Assembly (NCBI GenBank): GCA_013396915.1
Contig: VWZL01000187.1
Coordinates: 594,090-658,089, forward strand
Direction of reading: 5' to 3'
DNA length: 64,000 nucleotides
Source of the DNA: Stercorarius parasiticus
Lineage: Eukaryota > Chordata > Aves > Charadriiformes > Stercorariidae
Shown: piece by piece, positions 59,601 through 64,000 of the stretch
How the letters are laid out: each line of letters opens with the position of its first letter
How positions within the stretch are numbered: position 1 is the stretch's first letter
The notes under the pieces: model-generated
Seen by the model: only the letters and a program-made list of their open reading frames with translations
The model's database searches: none
Told to the model about the DNA's origin: nothing
Translations under genes and position numbers: made by a program

Positions 59601-61608
59601 ATGGTTCATCAATCCCTAAAATGAATTTAAAAAAAAAAGGGGGGAGGGGGAGAGATGAGGCCACCCCAAATGAAACAACTTCTCTCACTCCCAAGCCTTT
59701 ACAGTGACCTCTGACATTAAATACCGCATTGACAACAACCTCCCGCATGCCAATATTTGCACTGTGTGTGACACTGCCCAGCTCCTCAGCTCTTAATACT
59801 ACTTTCCTTGTTGTTTAAGCTTAATCATTACCGTAATCATGGCTGAAAAACGCTCTACTTCATCATTCTTTGCTGGCAAACTACTAGCTTGGTCTGAATC
59901 CCCCTTCCTGAGGCAGTGTAGCAGAATATTGCCTTTTTCAAATGGGTATTGTCCAGCAAACTCCATAACCACTCATACGCTCACTTTGGAACCCTTCAAA
60001 AAGCAAACCTTTCTGTCTGCTGTCCTCCTCTCCTGCCACCCATCCTCATTACCTTTAAGTTCACTGTGACTCTTGATATTAGTAAGCTCTGAATTATTTT
60101 CTTGATCTGAAAGGCTGTTTGCTTTTGGCATTATCCTCTCCTGGCTGGAAGTATGAAAATTCAGAATTTGAGATTCAAAATATCAGAATATGAGAATTCA
60201 GAAAGCTATGCTCTTTCTGAATTGACACTTAAGCGGCAGTGCTTTGTTTTAGCCTCGCTACTACAGATAAATATTTGTGGGTTTTTTTTTAACAATTCTC
60301 TCACCCATTTCTCTCTCTCCACTGCATCTCATTACTAGCAAGAGTCTTTTCTCTTGCCAGTACGTGGATTTCACTCCTGCTTTTAGCCCCTTCTCTGGTG
60401 TCTCTGTCTGCAAGCCTTGAATTAACCGCTCCTTCATATTACTGAGCACCTCGCTAAGTCTAAGCAGTCTACAGTATGGTTTTGTCTGTGCTCTCATGCC
60501 TGGCCACATTTACTTCTAAGCTCATGAATGTAGGCACATTCCTCTCTCAACCTTCTCCTTTTCTCTCCTTCTGTCCCCTTAATGGATTTTCACTGAAATT
60601 TGCAAGAGGAAAATCTTTAGAGAAGATTTAAGAGGTTACCATTGCAAAATAAAACTAATTAATTTAGGTGCCTTTACAAATAGCCAGCTGCACTCACATT
60701 GACAGGTTTTGCATCAACCTCTCACAAGTTCTTGCCTCCATACTCCGAGGCAGCCTGGACAGGGCCCTGTGTTTGCCCATGTCCAAGACTGATACTGCTC
60801 TGAGATCACATGCATGTGCTCTGCTCCCCGGACTAGACTTCTTGTTCATACAATTCTCCTTAAAAATAAAAACTTACATTCTTCATGTGCTCCAATATGT
60901 AGCTACTTTCCTGAGAGCCTTTTTTTGCACATTCGTATTACTGATGAAGCACTGTATCTTCTCGATTTGGCGCGAGCTGGCAATACCCACGTGGCTTACG
61001 GATTGCGTCCCCCTCTCTAAGCAATCAAGTTAGCACCTTCTTCCTGACCATGTGCCATTTCTCTGTTAATTTTACTACAAATGATGTGAAATTGCAGCAT
61101 CCCTTCTACCCAGCCACTGAAACAGTTTTTCCTCCATATTATTTACGAACTGCAAGACTATACTCCTATCATTTTTACATCTCAGCTCTTATTTGCCTAG
61201 GTTAAAAAGCAAAAATAAGTGTACTTTTAAAACATACACCCAGTATACTTTATAAATAGGATGTTCAAACTTAACTCTAGTTTCATTTCTAGTACTCCAT
61301 GAATTGTTCCTGCTTCCTACTTTCAACAGAGATACATAGCACATAGCTCAGAGCATAACCAGCAGTAAACTGAAAGTCACAGGAATTGCCTTCATAAAAC
61401 TTTAAGCTTATTATGTAAATGAACTGCACTTTTTTACAACAGCGACACTTTGACCATTACATCCATCCTTTTGCTTAGCCTTACCCTCCTCTTTGCATTT
61501 CTCCCTCCAGAGAAGATTATCTTCAGCCAAAATTCTCCAGTAACGACATGTCTGGGCTGCCTGCAGAAGGTCCCTGGGTTCCAGGAATGACAGCACATAC
61601 AGTGCCAG
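47393..61608 (-). CDS. FBXW7: FBXW7, C-terminal 420 codons in seven exons (5' part outside the window)
   Basis: FBXW7 is the substrate-recognition subunit of an SCF (SKP1-CUL1-F-box) ubiquitin ligase. It binds phosphodegrons in cyclin E, MYC, NOTCH, JUN and other proteins and sends them for proteasomal degradation, mainly in the nucleus for the alpha isoform. Joining the minus-strand exons 61608-61485, 59615-59479, 57781-57668, 54603-54422, 53394-53169, 48849-48639 and 47661-47393 gives one open frame ending in TGA. Every intron is GT-AG. Aligned to the human alpha isoform from memory, it covers residues 288-707 without a gap. The degron-binding arginines R465, R479, R505 and R689 are all present. 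The C-terminal half is nearly identical to mammals, as expected for this gene. The N-terminal exons and promoters must lie to the right of 64000. I see no frameshift, premature stop or missing exon, so this is an intact gene. Identification is essentially certain. Confidence 0.98.
47662..48638 (-). other. FBXW7: FBXW7 intron (977 bp)
   Basis: GTGAGC donor and TTTACTGTTGCAG acceptor on the minus strand. AT-rich with no recognised repeat or RNA gene. Confidence 0.9.
48639..48849 (-). CDS. FBXW7: FBXW7 exon: WD40 blades 6-7
   Basis: This 211-bp exon starts in frame 0 with FDGIHVVSG after CTTGTAG and ends with one base of a split Gly codon before GTGAGC. It encodes residues 549-618 and the first base of G619. 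Two WD40 cores are visible, [16 protein letters not shown] and [16 protein letters not shown]. The intron upstream of it (48850-53168) is the largest complete intron in the window and holds an old LINE remnant. Confidence 0.98.
48850..53168 (-). other. FBXW7: FBXW7 intron (4319 bp)
   Basis: GTATGT donor and CTTTCTTGTAG acceptor on the minus strand. It contains a degraded CR1-like LINE on the plus strand (about 49540-51480). The rest shows no gene or clear repeat. Confidence 0.9.
49540..51480 (+). mobile_element. Degraded CR1-clade LINE, antisense to FBXW7
   Basis: Several blocks in consistent order resemble the CR1 reverse-transcriptase ORF and 3' region. A segment near 50303-50360 (GGGGAATTATGGATCGGTCAG) corresponds to the N-Y-R-P-V-S-L motif of LINE RTs. 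A segment at 51121-51200 (TTTTGGGCACCCTGC with AAAAGAGGATGTGAACAAATT) corresponds to the conserved block after the RT. A segment at 51361-51450 resembles the region before the 3' UTR. All frames are broken, so it is old and inactive. Edges are approximate and family assignment rests on pattern memory. Confidence 0.6.
53169..53394 (-). CDS. FBXW7: FBXW7 exon: WD40 blades carrying R479 and R505
   Basis: This 226-bp exon begins with the final base of the Arg473 codon after a CCTCCAG acceptor and ends in frame 0 (VYSLQ) before GTATGT. It encodes residues 474-548, 75 codons. [12 protein letters not shown] contains Arg479 and [12 protein letters not shown] contains Arg505, the other two arginines of the phosphodegron pocket. 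The exon also holds the repeat with [11 protein letters not shown] and the start of the next, LQGHTNR. The residue count matches the human protein exactly. Confidence 0.98.
53395..54421 (-). other. FBXW7: FBXW7 intron (1027 bp)
   Basis: GTAAGG donor and TCCTCCAG acceptor on the minus strand. No repeat or other feature recognised. Confidence 0.9.
54422..54603 (-). CDS. FBXW7: FBXW7 exon: WD40 blades carrying R465
   Basis: This 182-bp exon starts in frame 0 after TTTCTTTCAG and ends with two bases of a split Arg codon before GTAAGG. It encodes residues 413 to 472 plus part of R473, spanning two WD40 units (LVGHTGGVW and [16 protein letters not shown]). In the second, the TSTVR motif places Thr463 and Arg465. 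R465 is a phosphate-contacting residue in the CPD degron pocket and one of the most frequently mutated FBXW7 residues in human cancers. The wild-type residue is present. Confidence 0.98.
54604..57667 (-). other. FBXW7: FBXW7 intron (3064 bp)
   Basis: GTAATT donor and TTTCTTTCAG acceptor on the minus strand. The part at 55080-56650 has irregular, repeat-like composition and could be an old, unrecognised transposon, but I cannot name a family. A run of 15 T lies at 57142-57156. Confidence 0.88.
57668..57781 (-). CDS. FBXW7: FBXW7 exon: first WD40 blade
   Basis: This 114-bp exon is exactly 38 codons, with phase 0 at both ends (acceptor ATCGCCAG, donor GTAATT). It is too short and lacks the Met needed to stand out as an open frame by itself; I found it by splice-site reading. 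It encodes residues 375-412: [12 protein letters not shown], then the [11 protein letters not shown] core with the GH and WD-type landmarks of a single WD40 repeat. The donor GTAATT is the weakest of the six in the window. Confidence 0.97.
57782..59478 (-). other. FBXW7: FBXW7 intron (1697 bp)
   Basis: GTAAGG donor and TTATCGCCAG acceptor on the minus strand. It contains a TA-rich alternating stretch near 59098-59140 and is otherwise featureless. Confidence 0.9.
59479..59615 (-). CDS. FBXW7: FBXW7 exon: linker from F-box to WD40 propeller
   Basis: This 137-bp exon opens with the last two bases of the split Gly codon after an ATTTTAG acceptor and ends in frame 0 (SPK) at a GTAAGG donor. It encodes residues 330-374 in human numbering. 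The segment is basic, containing [22 protein letters not shown] and [11 protein letters not shown]. In the family it forms the alpha-helical linker that sets the distance between the SKP1-bound F-box and the propeller, and it leads into the first blade. A poly-A/G-rich stretch on the plus strand just beyond the acceptor (59627-59653) is this intron's polypyrimidine tract seen from the other strand. Confidence 0.97.
59616..61484 (-). other. FBXW7: FBXW7 intron (1869 bp)
   Basis: GTAAGG donor and ATTCATTTTAG acceptor on the minus strand. No repeat or RNA gene recognised. Confidence 0.9.
61485..61608 (-). CDS. FBXW7: FBXW7 exon encoding most of the F-box
   Basis: This 124-bp exon begins in frame 0 after a TTTTTGCAG acceptor and ends with one base of a split Gly codon before a GTAAGG donor. 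It encodes human-equivalent residues 288-329, from LALYVLSF to KCKEEG. This is the bulk of the F-box helices that contact SKP1, including the hydrophobic [11 protein letters not shown] start and the [14 protein letters not shown] segment. The first ten or so F-box residues come from the preceding exon, which is not in the window. Human has Lys at the position read here as Arg in LEPRD, a conservative difference. Confidence 0.97.
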
Positions 61609-64000
61609 CTGCAAAAAGGAAAAAGAAAGTATATTTTCTGCGTTGCTTTTGAAAGGAAAAGTGAAGTAACTCCATATATTATCACACATCAGGGGCTGAA
61701 ATATAGAAAATGGAAGCGATAAATTATTAAACAATCTCAGACTAAACAGAGCTACAGTTTATTCCAGTGGGCACATGAAAGTATAACAATCGTCTTAAGT
61801 AACTAAATCCATACAGATCACATCAGAAATGATTCTTGTATTTGCAAGGGAGTAGATGTCAGCTGAATTCGCATTTATTTTTTTAAAATGTAATCCACAT
61901 TACTTTGAACCATTAACAGAATTATTACTAAAATAATTATGACTATGTTATTTTAGCTAACAAGTACACCAAAAGTTATTTTGAGAGTTTAACTAGAAAA
62001 TACAACACTCATCATGTGAGCAAATAGGAAAGTACGTTGTGATGAATAAACTCACTCAGTAAACCTGAATCCAGAGAAAGTAAATGCTACCTGCACTTGA
62101 GTTCAAAAGGCCTCTGCAGCTGTAGGAAATGCAGCAGACCTAGCGCTCGTTTTCCGATTTGAATGCAAACACACTCCAAAGTGGTGTTACAGGGAGTTTT
62201 ACGGCCTGGGATGCAGAAGGATTGAAATATGTAACTTCAATACTGTACAGAGTGCACTACCGAACACACACTGGAAATCTCAATGAGCACCGGCAGATAA
62301 ACAGAAGATGAACTTTTCCGTATGACAAAATTAAAGGTTATTGGGAGAATTCAGACCTCAGTTGGCTGAGCTAAGCCATATAATGACCACGATAAAACCC
62401 CCCCAAATCTCCACAAATACTTTCAGATGTATTGAAGTCTTAAGCAGGGACAGAGGCATCTAAAACACAATGCAAAATACAGGGACAGCTATCCTTAAGG
62501 GTATGAGGATCAAATACAATTTTTCTACTTGACAGCAACAATGCATATCCCCAGTCGTGGAAAATAGAAGTGTAAGAGGCAGGAAAGTCCCTTCCATAGC
62601 TACAAACTCTGCAGAAAGAACAATACTGATCAAAAGTGATGCAGGGAACTACTTATGTACTGAAACAGCGAGGTCTTTGTCAGTAACTAATAGGATGCAA
62701 AAGTTGTCAGGGAAATCAGATCATCCACTTTTACTTCTGCTTGATGGATCTTTTTGTGTTTAGGATTTTTTATTTAATTTTTAGGGGGAGTTATGATGTA
62801 TATAAATAGAGTTTGCCTTTCAAAGCAGCACAGACTGAAATTCAGTAAGGAAGTCATAACCATAGGCTATTGACCTCAGCAGATTTTTGACCTTATTCTG
62901 TAAGCAACGTTTACTTTCAGTAATCTACACCAGCCAGTGACTGAGCAGGAAATAAAAATTCTGTCACCAGAACTGTTTGCATTTTGACTGCACACACACC
63001 TTGTTTGCAAGTCATCACCTGCAGCTCACGTTGAGCATGTAGGATTCCACGTTTGAGGGATCCGTGTCTTAAATTATGCATTAGATCCTGTATGCACCCC
63101 AGGCCATAAAGCTGAGGAATCTTCCTTCTGTCCCTACTCAGGGAGTCAGCATTTAGGATCTGGTGTTACGACTCTCTACTGCAAGAGCAACAACTGTACC
63201 CGTCCTTTTAGACTTTCTTAATTCTTGGCACGTAAAATTATTGAAGTGCTGCTTCCTAACACACATCAGATAGTCTTGCATGCAGCAAGATTCAAACATG
63301 AAAGAGATCCTTTTCATTTTTGCTGGATGTTCCTTAACTGACAGCAGAGTTTGTTTAAATATCACTTGTCCTATCTATACAGATATGGACGCTTGCTAAG
63401 ATGGTGTTAATTAAAACCTGCGAGCCAACTGATTCTAAAACAGGTTACATATGGGTGACATTTATTTTAGACTATATTTATCTAAATAGTCATCAAGGGT
63501 CAACACAGCCCACAGTTGACTTTAAGATTAGCAGCGCATAAAAGATGACGTCCCTTTGTCTCAGCTCATGGATCTAGTTATAAGAGAACTTCAGGTAGCA
63601 AAGATCTGACCTTTGACTCAACTGTGACTACTCTCTGCTGTAGTGCTAATAATACCCAATAAAAAGCAGTCTCTTGCCTTTTTTTCCTTCACACACACAT
63701 GGCACCAACAAAATTCCGTTCGCTTATTTCAGCAAAACTCCTAATCTCTTGGTTTCTAGACCTGTTTTTTCACAAATAAGTAATTTCAATAATTATTTCT
63801 AAAGTCTCAGCAAGAAATCAGGTGTATTCATTTCAGATTAATTGTTTGACTGCGTGTTTCCTCAGAAGGAAAGCAAACATTTTCTTGGTTATTCAGCTAT
63901 TAAGTTACTGTCTTTACAGCGCTAAGAATGTTTTTGAAGAAAAGCCCTCCTGTCCAAATCATCTTCTTGTTCTGGTTAGGTAATAAAATCCCTGCATTGC
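61609..64000 (-). other. FBXW7: FBXW7 intron, 3' part only
   Basis: This is the intron upstream of the F-box exon, cut by the window edge. I searched the minus strand for the preceding exon (ending in the LLPKE codons followed by GT) and found none, so it lies beyond 64000. No repeat is recognised beyond short CA runs near 62992 and 63691. Confidence 0.85.

Noticed and set aside
1..64000. tRNA, rRNA, CRISPR, phage or bacterial mobile elements, endogenous retrovirus
   Set aside because: No cloverleaf with A and B boxes, no regularly spaced repeats, no LTR pair with primer-binding site and no retroviral protein motifs were seen on either strand by eye.

Overview
This is vertebrate nuclear DNA, almost certainly from a bird. 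Its identifiable gene has large introns and canonical GT-AG splice sites. Several insertions are chicken-repeat-1 (CR1) LINE 3' ends carrying the avian/crocodilian tail motif (ATTCTATGATTCT on the element's own strand). Repeats are sparse, as is usual on an avian macrochromosome. Nothing bacterial is present: no operons, no CRISPR array, no convincing tRNA or rRNA.

The one certain gene is FBXW7 (F-box and WD40 repeat protein 7, also Fbw7/hCdc4), on the minus strand at the right of the window. Its last seven coding exons are at 61608-61485, 59615-59479, 57781-57668, 54603-54422, 53394-53169, 48849-48639 and 47661-47393. Together they give 1263 bp, or 420 codons plus TGA, with matching intron phases at all six junctions. 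They correspond to residues 288-707 of the 707-residue human alpha isoform: most of the F-box, the linker and the whole eight-bladed WD40 propeller. The upstream exons (isoform-specific N-termini, dimerisation domain, start of the F-box) lie beyond position 64000. The last exon continues into a 3' UTR of about 1.9 kb that ends at a poly(A) signal at 45539-45544. This UTR holds seed matches for miR-27, miR-92/25 and miR-223, and two separate CR1 insertions.

Positions 1 to about 45500 are the intergenic region downstream of FBXW7. I found no recognisable protein-coding gene there. It holds young CR1 fragments (6620-6751, 34351-34661), older CR1/L3-clade remnants (about 18065-18290, 24200-24705, 30180-30515, 33150-33345), a MIR-like SINE (31735-31880), a small inverted-repeat element (31417-31479), two purine-rich tracts, and AT-rich stretches that could be conserved regulatory DNA. 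An exon-like 102-bp segment with an open frame sits about 600 bp past the FBXW7 poly(A) site on the plus strand.

No new multi-gene system is visible. The most distinctive features are the paired CR1 insertions in the FBXW7 3' UTR, the miR-92 seed match that overlaps the poly(A) hexamer, and the orphan exon-like segment downstream.
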